Shown: positions 33,986 through 41,793 of the stretch, in pieces
How positions within the stretch are numbered: the first letter of the stretch is position 1
Layout of the letters: every line of letters starts with the position of its first letter
Program-made: the position numbers and the translations under genes
NCBI GenBank assembly: GCA_045128915.1
Contig: JBGVIT010000036.1
Location: forward strand, 33,702 to 97,701
Source of the DNA: RGIG9115 sp045128915
GTDB lineage: Bacteria; Bacillota; Clostridia; UBA1381
DNA length: 64,000 nucleotides
Reading direction: 5' to 3'
The notes under the pieces: model-generated
Databases searched by the model: none
What the model saw: only the letters and a program-made list of their open reading frames with translations
Told to the model about the DNA's origin: nothing

Positions 33986-34759
33986 TTAATTCATGAAACA
34001 GTTATTAAGTAATACCTTGTATCTTCCCGATGAAGTCAGCGGCTTATCCGTAAATGAGATATAAACCTCTGTAAATTCTCTGTTTTCCATAGGGAAAATA
34101 AGTCTTTCAACAGGATATACATGAGTGTATTGTGTTATTCCTGAAATGTTTTTAAAGGGTATAAGCTCGCCTTCGTCTGAAAGCTCTCCAAAAAGGGAAC
34201 GCTCTCCTATTATTACGGGGCTTCCTGAAGCCGTATGGCGCAGGCTGTTTCCCGTATCTATCATTGCTAAAGCTTCTGTACGCTGACCGTTCAGTTCTAT
34301 TACCACGTCGTAAATCAGTTTAGGCTTTGATATGTAAAAAAGCACGACCTTTGCAGCTATATAAACCAAACCCAGAGGCATATAAAAAGCCATATCCTCT
34401 GCAGCAAAAAAATGACCGCCGCCGCACAGTATGACCTCGATTTTTGAATATGGTACAGTCCCTAAAAGCAAAGCGGTATAAATCATACTGCAACCGACTG
34501 CTATGCCTGCTCTTCTCATAAGCTCACCCACAGAGCATTTGCCAAAAATAAGGCGCAAAGAGGGTATATAAATCAAAAGGCAAACAAGCCGTACTTTGTT
34601 TGAAAAAAGACAAGCTACGGACATGGCAGAAAAAAATAACGCGCCTGAGATTACAGATAGTTTTTTGCCTTTAATCCCTGCCACAGATGCCGCAGTATCG
34701 AGGCAGAGATAATTCATAATAAATCCGCTGAGCATTGCGGAGTCAATATATAAAATCAC
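33986..34759 (-). CDS. spoIIGA: Sigma-E processing peptidase SpoIIGA
   Basis: 257 aa membrane aspartic protease that cleaves pro-sigma-E at the forespore septum after a signal from SpoIIR. The N-terminal half has about five membrane segments; the C-terminal half carries the aspartic motif D168-T-G-N (AMIDTGNSLRHTASGSPVII). The start is uncertain: the GTG at 34759 (MILYIDS) has GAGGTGAG 4-5 bases before it and fits the family start, whereas the GTG at 34768 lies inside this RBS. First gene of the spoIIG operon under a Spo0A-type promoter. Confidence 0.93.
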   Translation of the reverse strand: MILYIDSAMLSGFIMNYLCLDTAASVAGIKGKKLSVISGALFFSAMSVACLFSNKVRLVCLLIYIPSLRLIFGKCSVGELMRRAGIAVGCSMIYTALLLGTVPYSKIEVILCGGGHFFAAEDMAFYMPLGLVYIAAKVVLFYISKPKLIYDVVIELNGQRTEALAMIDTGNSLRHTASGSPVIIGERSLFGELSDEGELIPFKNISGITQYTHVYPVERLIFPMENREFTEVYISFTDKPLTSSGRYKVLLNNCFMN

Positions 34760-34778
34760 TCTACTCACCTCAGTAATA

Positions 34779-34825
34779 ATTATACATTATGGCACTTGAA
34801 AAAGCTGTCGAAGGCGGTTGTCGTA
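34779..34825 (-). promoter_or_regulatory. Spo0A-dependent spoIIG promoter with two 0A boxes
   Basis: Minus strand -10 TATAAT (34784-34779) and -35-like TTCGAC (34812-34807) separated by 22 bp, as known for the B. subtilis spoIIG promoter. A perfect 0A box TGTCGAA (34806-34812, plus strand) overlaps the -35, and a second near box TGTCGTA (34819-34825) lies 13 bp further upstream. Confidence 0.8.
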
Positions 34826-34868
34826 AAATGTATTTCTTACAACTGAAATCTACATTTTTTGCAAACAA

Positions 34869-34896
34869 AAAGCTTCGCTTATAAAAGCGAAGCTTT
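34869..34896 (-). terminator. Terminator of the small membrane protein gene
   Basis: 12-bp stem AAAGCTTCGCTT / AAGCGAAGCTTT with 4-base loop; T-run on the minus strand. Confidence 0.85.
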
Positions 34897-34912
34897 CTAA
34901 TCTTATTGTGTG

Positions 34913-35311
34913 TTAATTACAAAGACATCTGATAAGGCACGCTGTTGCTGTTATTATCAATGTAAAGAACAGACCAAGAGCACCGGTTATTACTGCACCG
35001 AGAATACTTGTTGCAGCAAAAGTAATTCCAAGAAGAATTATGCCGGTGAGTACAGTACCCAATATTCCTGCCAGAATAGCATTAATAGCGGCACATTTGC
35101 ACGGCTTATCTTCGTTTGATGTTTTTGCAGAGTAGATGAGAAGCACAGCAAGATATACAACTGCTACGCCAAGAACTGCCCAAAGAAAAGCAGGGGTGAG
35201 GGCGATAGTTGCAGTAATTGTAAGAAAAGCGGTAATGATACCGATGATTACGCTTGCTGCTACTGCGAGGCCTACACATTCGTTATTGCATCTGCAATTA
35301 ATGTTAGTCAT
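34913..35311 (-). CDS. Small four-helix membrane protein, unknown
   Basis: 132 aa, very hydrophobic, about four membrane helices (AVAASVIIGIITAFLTI, AFLWAVLGVAVVYLAVLLI, AAINAILAGILGTVLTGIILLGI, ILGAVITGALGLFFTLIITATA). Cys pairs frame it: CRC at the N-terminus, CKC in the middle loop and CLIRCLC at the end. RBS AGGAATG. A hairpin stands in its leader (35337..35359). I recall similar proteins in Clostridia without assigned function; the location upstream of spoIIGA-sigE is not enough to link it to sporulation. Confidence 0.7.
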   Translation of the reverse strand: MTNINCRCNNECVGLAVAASVIIGIITAFLTITATIALTPAFLWAVLGVAVVYLAVLLIYSAKTSNEDKPCKCAAINAILAGILGTVLTGIILLGITFAATSILGAVITGALGLFFTLIITATACLIRCLCN

Positions 35312-35336
35312 GTTTTATTCATTCCTTTCTTGACAA

Positions 35337-35359
35337 AAAGTACAAAACACCTGTACTTT
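35337..35359 (-). promoter_or_regulatory. Leader hairpin, attenuator-like
   Basis: Minus strand AAAGTACA / TGTACTTT with 7-base loop followed by TT-G-TC, 26 bases before the start codon of the small membrane protein. It could be a weak terminator or an mRNA-stabilising hairpin. Confidence 0.35.
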
Positions 35360-35531
35360 CCACAATAATATCAGGTCACATATGATTATGCACCCATGAT
35401 AATATATGCGAAAATTGTCGTAATTGTGAATATAAGAGCAGTTGCAAAGAAAACATAATGACTTTTATATGACAAAATACACAAAAATCATGTTTTTCAA
35501 GGGCTAAAAATAAATTTTGGAAAAAACATGG
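35360..35531. other. Non-coding stretch
   Basis: About 170 bases of AT-rich sequence with no gene and no clear structure. A TATTAT near 35370 (minus strand) might be the -10 of the small membrane protein gene, but no -35 is convincing. Confidence 0.4.
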
Positions 35532-35560
35532 TTGCAATATAAAAAAGAATGTGTTATAAT
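35532..35560 (+). promoter_or_regulatory. Promoter of the candidate sRNA
   Basis: TTGCAA (35532-35537), 17-bp spacer, TATAAT (35555-35560); no coding start follows. Confidence 0.65.
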
Positions 35561-35673
35561 TGATGCATACGGGATTTTAAAAAAATCCCGTAGAGCTTTT
35601 GCTCTTTGTGCACTCACGTGCACTGCATCAATTGACGGCGTCGCAAAAATGCCCTTGCAAGCAAGCATTTTTA
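35558..35673 (+). ncRNA. Candidate structured small RNA / junction element
   Basis: A 10-bp outer stem AATTGATGCA (35558-35567) / TGCATCAATT (35624-35633) encloses three hairpins: TACGGGATTT / AAATCCCGTA (35568-35592), GAGC-TTTT-GCTC (35593-35604) and GTGCAC-TCAC-GTGCAC (35608-35623). A terminator-like hairpin AAAAATGC / GCATTTTT follows (35645-35672). With the promoter at 35532 a transcript would start near 35567 and be about 105 bases long. No protein frame with an RBS covers it. If transcription starts at 35567 the outer stem is mostly lost from the RNA. Confidence 0.55.
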
Positions 35674-35690
35674 CTCCTGGTAGAATTGTT

Positions 35691-35748
35691 ACTTGCATAC
35701 GGGGTTTTATTAAAACCCTTAAGTGATTTTTCTCTTTGTGCACTTACC
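35691..35748 (+). repeat. Decayed second copy of the structured element
   Basis: 58 bases matching 35561-35618 at a fixed offset of 130 bp (shared TTGCATACGGG-like start, T4 and A-runs, CTCTTTGTGCACT end). The first hairpin is kept (GGGTTTT / AAAACCC), but the second and third hairpins and the promoter are lost. Confidence 0.6.
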
Positions 35749-35834
35749 AAGAAAAGTAGTATTTATGCTACAACTATTTTTTTGCGAAAAATTAGAATGA
35801 ATATATATAAACGTTCAATATTAAAGGACAGAAT

Positions 35835-37100
35835 ATGATGAAAGCTATGATTGTTTTTAATTTAATAGTATCAGCTGTATTCTCGCTGTGCTATGCATAT
35901 CAGCTTGTTTATGTGGTTGTAGGTCTTTTTTCAAAGCCTAAAAAATATATCGCCCGAACAAACCATCGGTATGGGGTTGTAATATCCGCACGAAACGAGC
36001 AGGACGTAATCGGCAAGCTTATCCAGAGCATCAAGGCGCAAAACTACCCTTCGGAGCTTGTGGATATTTTTGTTATAGCAGACAACTGTACAGATAACAC
36101 GGCGTTGACTGCACAAGAAGCCGGCGCTATTGTATATGAAAGATTCAATGACACCCTTATTGGTAAGGGTTATGCTCTTGATTGGTTTTTCAAAACTATT
36201 AAAGAAGAATACGGTAACATTGAATATGAAGCATTTTTGGTATTTGATGCGGACAATGTGCTGGATCCATCGTTTATTACTGAAATAAACAAGGTTTTTG
36301 ATAACGGCTATAAAATTATAACAAGCTATCGAAATTCCAAAAACTACGGACAGAATTGGCTTACTGCCGGATACTCATTGTGGTTTTTGAGAGAAGCGAA
36401 ATACCTCAATAACGCAAGAATGCAGCTTGGTACAAGCTGTGCAATATCAGGAACGGGATTTCTGGTAAGCACAGACATTATACGGGAAAACGGCGGCTGG
36501 ATTCATCATCTGCTTACAGAGGATATAGAATTTACAACAGACTGTATTATTAAAGGCGAAAAAATCGGCTACTGTGCAAATGCGGTTGTTTATGATGAGC
36601 AGCCTGCAACCTTCTATCAGTCATATCTTCAAAGACTGCGCTGGGCAAAAGGCTTCTATCAGGTATTTATCCGTTACGGCAAAAAGCTTGTTAACGGCCT
36701 TTTAAAAGGCAGCTTTTCATGCTTTGATATGCTCATGACTCTTATGCCTGCAATGCTCCTGACACTTATCAGCGTAGGCGTGAATGTGATTGCAATTCCT
36801 ATCGGTATGATAAACGATGCCGCTGAAATGGGCAACGTATTCAAGGTTCTTTGCCAGACATTATTAAGCTTCTACACAATATTTATGCTATTGGGAGCTA
36901 TTACTACATTTACTGAATGGAACAATATCCATTGCAGTAAACCAAGAAAAATTCTATATTTATTTACTTTCCCTGTATTTATGATGACGTATATTCCCAT
37001 TTCAGTTATTGCACTTTTCCGCAAGGTTGAATGGAAGCCTATAAAACATAATGTTGCAAAATCTGTTGAAGATATATGTAATAATACTGCCGTAAAGTAA
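35835..37100 (+). CDS. Membrane glycosyltransferase family 2
   Basis: 421 aa. One N-terminal membrane helix (~5-30), a cytoplasmic GT-A domain (GVVISARNEQDVIGKLIQSI; D138-A-D140; T-E229-D230; Q266-R-L-R-W270) and three C-terminal membrane helices (~283-390). The D, DxD, ED and QxxRW pattern is that of processive beta-glycosyltransferases such as cellulose, hyaluronan or poly-GlcNAc synthases. RBS AAAGGACAG. It is followed after 24 bases by a CDP-alcohol phosphatidyltransferase, so it may act on a lipid-linked or membrane-associated glycan. Polymer unknown. Confidence 0.87.
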   Translation: MMKAMIVFNLIVSAVFSLCYAYQLVYVVVGLFSKPKKYIARTNHRYGVVISARNEQDVIGKLIQSIKAQNYPSELVDIFVIADNCTDNTALTAQEAGAIVYERFNDTLIGKGYALDWFFKTIKEEYGNIEYEAFLVFDADNVLDPSFITEINKVFDNGYKIITSYRNSKNYGQNWLTAGYSLWFLREAKYLNNARMQLGTSCAISGTGFLVSTDIIRENGGWIHHLLTEDIEFTTDCIIKGEKIGYCANAVVYDEQPATFYQSYLQRLRWAKGFYQVFIRYGKKLVNGLLKGSFSCFDMLMTLMPAMLLTLISVGVNVIAIPIGMINDAAEMGNVFKVLCQTLLSFYTIFMLLGAITTFTEWNNIHCSKPRKILYLFTFPVFMMTYIPISVIALFRKVEWKPIKHNVAKSVEDICNNTAVK

Positions 37101-37124
37101 AAATACACATTGGAGATGAATTCA

Positions 37125-37682
37125 ATGAAAAGATTGTTTAAGAAAAAAGAGGTGCTTACTATTCCGAACCTCCTGAGTCTTTTCAGACTGCTGCTCCTGC
37201 CCCTGATAGTATGGCTTTATCTCGGAAAGCACAACTATATAGGCGCAATATTAGCCCTGATTGTTTCGGGAATAACTGATATAGCAGACGGAATTATAGC
37301 CCGAAAATTCAATATGATTTCTGACTTAGGCAAAATTCTCGATCCTATTGCAGACAAGCTGACTCAGGGTGTGCTTCTCATATGCCTTGCAGTTAAGCAT
37401 AAGGCAATCCTTATACTTCTGGGTGTATTTGCCCTTAAAGAATTGCTTATGATAATTCTCGGTTACATAACAATTAAGAAAAAAGACTCCGTAAACAGCG
37501 CAAAATGGTACGGCAAGCTTAACACCGTTATAATTTACAGCACAATAGTGCTAATGCTTCTCCTGCCTGATATGCCAGAACCGATAATAACAGCAATGGC
37601 GGTTATCTGTATTGCAATGATAGTAATATCATTCCTCTTGTATGCAAGATTTTATCAACGAATATTAAAAAAAGAACAGTAA
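37125..37682 (+). CDS. CDP-alcohol phosphatidyltransferase (PgsA-like)
   Basis: 185 aa integral membrane enzyme. The CDP-alcohol motif D-x2-D-G-x2-A-R-x8-G-x3-D-x3-D is complete in DIADGIIARKFNMISDLGKILDPIAD. The length and opening (TIPNLLSLFRLLLLPLIVWLYL) fit phosphatidylglycerophosphate synthase, which joins CDP-diacylglycerol and glycerol-3-phosphate. The start is the ATG at 37125, 9 bases after GGAG; frames from the upstream TTG or ATG overlap that RBS. Likely co-transcribed with the glycosyltransferase. Clostridia often have several paralogues, so the alcohol acceptor is not certain. Confidence 0.85.
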   Translation: MKRLFKKKEVLTIPNLLSLFRLLLLPLIVWLYLGKHNYIGAILALIVSGITDIADGIIARKFNMISDLGKILDPIADKLTQGVLLICLAVKHKAILILLGVFALKELLMIILGYITIKKKDSVNSAKWYGKLNTVIIYSTIVLMLLLPDMPEPIITAMAVICIAMIVISFLLYARFYQRILKKEQ

Positions 37683-37683
37683 C

Positions 37684-37722
37684 AAATGAGGTGTTGCATT
37701 GAGCAACACCTCATTTGTTTTA
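37684..37722. terminator. Bidirectional terminator
   Basis: 15-bp perfect stem CAAATGAGGTGTTGC / GCAACACCTCATTTG with 5-base loop and TTTT; shared by the PgsA-like gene and the convergent ABC operon. Confidence 0.9.
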
Positions 37723-39759
37723 GAAATATTTTTTAAATTCAGATGGTATCTTATCCTCATCATATGAGCAAGAAACCTCAAACACATGACCTGATTTAAG
37801 TCTGTAACCGATTTTTATATTATAGCGCGTATTGAAGTTTGTAAACTTTTTAAACTCTATCATGCTGTCATACAAACAGTACAATGTACTGATTTCCGAA
37901 GCATCAGTAGTGCTTGTAACCTTTGCATTCTTCATCTCAGACTCAGGCTCCGGTCCGTAAGAATATCCTAAATCAGCCTTTTCCCCATTGGATTCCCATG
38001 TGCTGATTGTTGCCCCCTCAATACTGCTTGCAGATTCTATTCCCTCGAAATATCCAAGCTCTTTTAAAACTCTCAGAGTATTTTTATAGCTTGAGCGTAT
38101 CTGGTATCTGTCATAGTTTTTGTTGTGGTCGTTTATATATCCATCAGGCACTTCCTCATTATATATGAGCTTGTTTCTGTATTCAACGGTAATTGCCGCA
38201 GAAGCGTTTGAATCAATCATAAACTCTTCATAGGGCAGAGCTTCTATATCCTTTTTAAGCGCATCCACAATAGTCATAAATGCATCATTATCAGGATAGA
38301 TTACTGCTCCATTATCTTTAAATCTGCGGTCTGATATAGTTAATCTTTCAAATTCCTTTTCTGCTCCGTCAGCAATGGGGAATCTGGTTGCTTTCATTTG
38401 CTTTGTTTCATACAAAGGCTTAAGAACCTTAGCATCCTTGTCCGGCTGTACGTCATATGTACGCAGAATAGTTTTGCCGTTTTTGAGATTATAGGTCAAA
38501 GGAATGGTGAAATAATTATTATAGGTTCGGTTTTCTCTGTTTTCTAACATATAATTATGAAAGTCTATAACATTTTCTATATCCTTTTCATCTGTAAAAT
38601 ACGGACTTATTCTGTCCTTGATACGATAATCAACCGGTTTGTCGGCTACCCAAATCTGTCCCAAAGGTACATCATGCGTAATAGATACTGATACTATATC
38701 TTCTTTATTGGGAATTCTTCTTTCATATCCCGTAAGGTCAAAATGTATTACCGCACAAAAGGCAAGTGCCGCCGCAACATATATAATAACGGGCTTGTGA
38801 ATACCCTTGGGACTTATGCTCTTTCTTGAAATCATCCATGCTATGATTACACCTAAAATACCTAAAGGAAGTATATACAATAGTCCGTTTTTGTTAAGCA
38901 CACCTCTGAAATAAAGGTAGCTTACCATACTTGAAAGAAGCCCTATTATTCCAATGAATACAGGCTTGAGCCATAAAAATGCTATAACCTCACCATGTGC
39001 TTCAAGCTTACGGTGCTTATAAAGGGAAAACGCTCCTAAGGTAAATAACACTATAAAGCATATATATACAGCTAAAGGCCCGAATGTGAAAAGCTGACTT
39101 TCTTCTACATATATATAGTTCAGGATATACTCAATGGAATTGCTTGTATAGCCGTAAACCTCTTGTAAGAAAAACATTTCAAAAAATCCCGTTATTATCA
39201 AAGGAAGTGCCATAAAGCCTGATGTAAATACAAGAGTGCCTATGGGATTTCCCGTCATCATGTTGACAAATGATGTAAGAGTATAAATTACTCCCGTATA
39301 TATGATGCCGCTTACTGTCCATTTTAAAACCTCAACCACAGAATAAAACCGTCTGTATTCGGGATTTATAAGAATTAATCCCAGCAAAATGGCATTAATA
39401 AGTATGGGCGCTATGGTAAGCAATGCCCCTGAAGCAAATTTTGATATAAGCAACGCGCATCGCTTAAATGGCAGGCTGTGATGTGTTGACATGGATGCGG
39501 AAGAATGCATATATGAAAGCAAAAGCGTTGCCACGCCTACGGCGAACACCATAATGATTATAATTGCACCGGTCATCCATGTAGGCTCCGTATAGAAGTA
39601 AGATTCTCTGCCAAGGTCAATAGCTCTTTTACAGTTATTATATATGGGAAAGACAACGGAAATGAATATAATCAGCATTTCCATAAGTCCAACCCACCAA
39701 AATCTTTTTATGTCTGACCGGAACAAGCTTTTGTTAAAGAATGATGTTTTCAAACTCAT
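37720..39759 (-). CDS. ABC transporter permease, YtrC/D-like with extracellular domain
   Basis: 679 aa. About ten membrane helices in the first ~360 residues (MLIIFISVVFPIY, AIIIIMVFAVGVATLLLSYMH, LTIAPILINAILLGLILI, and so on) followed by a ~310-residue extracytoplasmic region (from about HFDLTGYERR). The opening SLFRSDIKRFWWVGLMEM is typical of permeases paired with YtrA/YtrB regulators. Its start overlaps the ATPase gene by 26 bases, so translation is coupled. Export substrate unknown; related operons respond to cell-wall antibiotics in Bacillus. Confidence 0.82.
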   Translation of the reverse strand: MSLKTSFFNKSLFRSDIKRFWWVGLMEMLIIFISVVFPIYNNCKRAIDLGRESYFYTEPTWMTGAIIIIMVFAVGVATLLLSYMHSSASMSTHHSLPFKRCALLISKFASGALLTIAPILINAILLGLILINPEYRRFYSVVEVLKWTVSGIIYTGVIYTLTSFVNMMTGNPIGTLVFTSGFMALPLIITGFFEMFFLQEVYGYTSNSIEYILNYIYVEESQLFTFGPLAVYICFIVLFTLGAFSLYKHRKLEAHGEVIAFLWLKPVFIGIIGLLSSMVSYLYFRGVLNKNGLLYILPLGILGVIIAWMISRKSISPKGIHKPVIIYVAAALAFCAVIHFDLTGYERRIPNKEDIVSVSITHDVPLGQIWVADKPVDYRIKDRISPYFTDEKDIENVIDFHNYMLENRENRTYNNYFTIPLTYNLKNGKTILRTYDVQPDKDAKVLKPLYETKQMKATRFPIADGAEKEFERLTISDRRFKDNGAVIYPDNDAFMTIVDALKKDIEALPYEEFMIDSNASAAITVEYRNKLIYNEEVPDGYINDHNKNYDRYQIRSSYKNTLRVLKELGYFEGIESASSIEGATISTWESNGEKADLGYSYGPEPESEMKNAKVTSTTDASEISTLYCLYDSMIEFKKFTNFNTRYNIKIGYRLKSGHVFEVSCSYDEDKIPSEFKKYF

Positions 39760-40633
39760 AGCCCATACCTCCTAACTCATAAATAAACACTTCTTCAAGA
39801 GTAAGCGGAATAAGGTCGCATATTATTGGCTTGAAACGGGCAAGCTTTTCCTGTATTTCCCCGCTGTTGCCCTTTGCAATAATCATATGTACTCTGCCTA
39901 CACTTTCCTGATGAAGTATATTAATCTCACGTCTTAGCTCGCATGGAAATTCGCCCTCAAATGCAGCCTGAATTTTATGTATGTTACCCTTTACATCGTC
40001 AAGCTCTTTTTCAAGCACAATTTTACCTCTGTGCATTATTCCCACATGGTCGCACACATCCTCAAGCTCCCGAAGATTGTGGCTTGATACCAAAACAGTA
40101 GTCTGCCGCTCTGCCACATCCTGAAGAACTATTTTCCAGACATTTTTTCTCATTACGGGATCGAGTCCATCAACCGGCTCATCTAAAATCATAACCTTGG
40201 GACATGCACAGATTCCAAGCCAGAACGCAACCTGCTTCTGCATACCCTTGGAAAGACGGCGTACCTTTCTCTTTACGTCTATTTTAAATACCTCTTTGAG
40301 ATTATTAAATCTTTCCCAATTCCAATTTTTGTAGATGCCTGCATAAAATTTCGCCATATCCATTATGGAATAGGTTGGGAAGAAATACAAATCATCACCA
40401 ATATAAATAAGCTCCTGCTTAATATCCGGATTTTCATACACAGGCAGTCCGTCTATTTCCAAGCTGCCGCTGTCGGGTGTATAAATGCCGGTAAGATTTT
40501 TAATTACAGTTGTTTTACCTGCTCCGTTTGGCCCGATAAGTCCATAGACAGAGCCTTTTTTTACATTGAGCGTTGCATTATCCAACGCTTTAAAGCCGCC
40601 AAAGGTTTTAACAACGTTTTTTACTTTTATCAT
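39734..40633 (-). CDS. ABC transporter ATP-binding protein (YtrB-like)
   Basis: 299 aa. Walker A GPNGAGKTT, Q-loop region, signature LSKGMQKQVAF (Lys in place of Gly as in several YtrB/BcrA proteins), Walker B VMILDEPVDGLDP and switch His in SSHNLRELE. The C-terminal ~80 residues are an accessory domain. It overlaps the GntR gene by 4 bases upstream and the permease gene by 26 downstream, so the three are one operon. Confidence 0.93.
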   Translation of the reverse strand: MIKVKNVVKTFGGFKALDNATLNVKKGSVYGLIGPNGAGKTTVIKNLTGIYTPDSGSLEIDGLPVYENPDIKQELIYIGDDLYFFPTYSIMDMAKFYAGIYKNWNWERFNNLKEVFKIDVKRKVRRLSKGMQKQVAFWLGICACPKVMILDEPVDGLDPVMRKNVWKIVLQDVAERQTTVLVSSHNLRELEDVCDHVGIMHRGKIVLEKELDDVKGNIHKIQAAFEGEFPCELRREINILHQESVGRVHMIIAKGNSGEIQEKLARFKPIICDLIPLTLEEVFIYELGGMGYEFENIIL

Positions 40634-41004
40634 GGCTGTTCCTCCTTATATATTTCTGTTATGAGCCTGAACAGTTCCTCCTGTGCCACACCGATATATT
40701 TAAGCTCCGACACAATAGCTTTCAGGTCGTGGTTAAGTGCTTCTGCCTTTTGGCTGTCAGGATTTTTCTCTCTCGGACTGACAAAATTACCCTTTGCCTT
40801 AAGAGAATAAATATATCCCTCGTTTTCCAGCTCCTTATACGCTTTCTGGATAGTGTTGGGATTGATAGCAAGGGAAGCTGCAAGCTCCCGCACCGATGGT
40901 ATTTTTTCATTTTCTCCCAGCACACCGCTTATTATCAGACCTTTGATTTTATCACAAATCTGCTCATAAAGCGGTCGGTGGTCACCAAAATCAAGCTGTA
41001 ACAT
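40630..41004 (-). CDS. GntR-family regulator, YtrA subfamily
   Basis: 124 aa: a GntR winged helix (~8-75; PLYEQICDKIKGLIISGVL, KIPSVRELAASLAINPNTIQKAYKELENEGYIYSLKAKGNFVS) and a short two-helix tail for dimerisation, the YtrA build. Such repressors control the ABC operon they belong to. The operator candidate at 41020..41040 lies over its own transcription start. RBS GGAGGGAT. Confidence 0.93.
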   Translation of the reverse strand: MLQLDFGDHRPLYEQICDKIKGLIISGVLGENEKIPSVRELAASLAINPNTIQKAYKELENEGYIYSLKAKGNFVSPREKNPDSQKAEALNHDLKAIVSELKYIGVAQEELFRLITEIYKEEQP

Positions 41005-41019
41005 TTTATCCCTCCTATC

Positions 41020-41070
41020 TGTATTAACTGTACTAATACATATAATACAGTATAAATTTTATTTTGTCAA
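41020..41070 (-). promoter_or_regulatory. Promoter and operator of the GntR/ABC operon
   Basis: Minus strand TTGACA (41070-41065), 17 bp, TATTAT (41047-41042), then an inverted repeat TGTATTA / TAATACA (41020-41040, 7-base centre) at the start site, where a YtrA-type repressor would bind. Confidence 0.75.
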
Positions 41071-41088
41071 TAGGTTTTTGAAAAAATA

Positions 41089-41117
41089 TTTACTTTTTCT
41101 GTTTTACGTGGTAGAAT
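41089..41117 (+). promoter_or_regulatory. Promoter of the ArsR-type gene
   Basis: TTTACT (41089-41094), 17 bp, TAGAAT (41112-41117); RBS AGGAGAG follows. Confidence 0.6.
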
Positions 41118-41143
41118 ATAGGTAACTGATAGGAGAGATTGTT

Positions 41144-41497
41144 ATGGAAAAATTAACCTGCGACTGCAATATAATACATTATGAGGTTGTTAAAGAGGCT
41201 GCCGCAAATAAGCTTACACCCACACAACTTCGGCGGCTTACAGCTATTTTTAAGGTGCTTGGCGATACCACAAGAATAAATATTTTATGGGCGCTTATGG
41301 GCAGAGAAATGTGTGTGTGCGATTTGGCAGCAACTGTCTGCATGACAAAATCAGCTATTTCACATCAGCTCAAAACCATGAGAGATGCAGGAATTGTTAA
41401 ATCAAGGCGCGATGGAAAAAACATTTTTTACAGCCTTGATGACAGCCACGTAACTGAAATGCTGACTATGGCATATGAGCATATCAAGCATAAATAA
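41144..41497 (+). CDS. ArsR/SmtB metal-sensing repressor
   Basis: 117 aa winged-helix repressor. Metal-site candidates: N-terminal C6-D-C8 with H12; the alpha-3 pair C57-V-C59-D; and a complete alpha-5 set D100-x-H102 ... H113-x2-H116, the zinc site of SmtB/CzrA. The DNA helix is TKSAISHQLKTMRDAG. The combination suits a CadC/SmtB-type sensor of Zn, Cd or Pb. Normally a metal-efflux ATPase gene follows; here a copy of the dispersed repeat begins at the base after the stop codon and no transporter follows. The regulator may act elsewhere, or its partner was displaced. Confidence 0.9.
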   Translation: MEKLTCDCNIIHYEVVKEAAANKLTPTQLRRLTAIFKVLGDTTRINILWALMGREMCVCDLAATVCMTKSAISHQLKTMRDAGIVKSRRDGKNIFYSLDDSHVTEMLTMAYEHIKHK

Positions 41498-41783
41498 GGG
41501 AATGTTTAAAAATGCACAGACCGTTCAATGACGTGAAACTGTCATTATAAGCATTCCAAAAATTCAGAAAACTTATAAATATTGAGAAAATCCGCAAAAA
41601 AATTGCGGATTTTTTCGTGTTTTTATGTCATTGAACATACGAATTCAACGCACCACTCGACGTACCATCGTACGCCTTCGGGCAGGGTATTGTGCGGCTT
41701 AGACCGCACAATACTTCGTTTCATCCGTTCTGCACTATTTTTAACCATCCCCTTGGGATTGTGGGCTGACTTTATAAACAGCC
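41498..41783 (+). repeat. Dispersed repeat copy 1 (MITE-like, carries terminator)
   Basis: About 286 bp beginning GGGAATGTTTAAAAATG right after a stop codon and ending TTTATAAACAGCC. Contains TTCAATGAC / GTCATTGAA (41524-41635), a terminator hairpin AAAATCCGCAA / TTGCGGATTTTT (41587-41615), a GTAC-rich small hairpin (about 41656-41673) and TATTGTGCGG / CCGCACAATA (41688-41713). Shares nearly its full length with copy 2 and its 3' part with copy 3. Confidence 0.85.
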
Positions 41784-41793
41784 ACTATTTTAT

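Noticed and set aside
35517..35838. Plus and minus frames over the structured element
   Set aside because: They run through hairpins and the promoter, have no RBS and disagree with the repeat structure.
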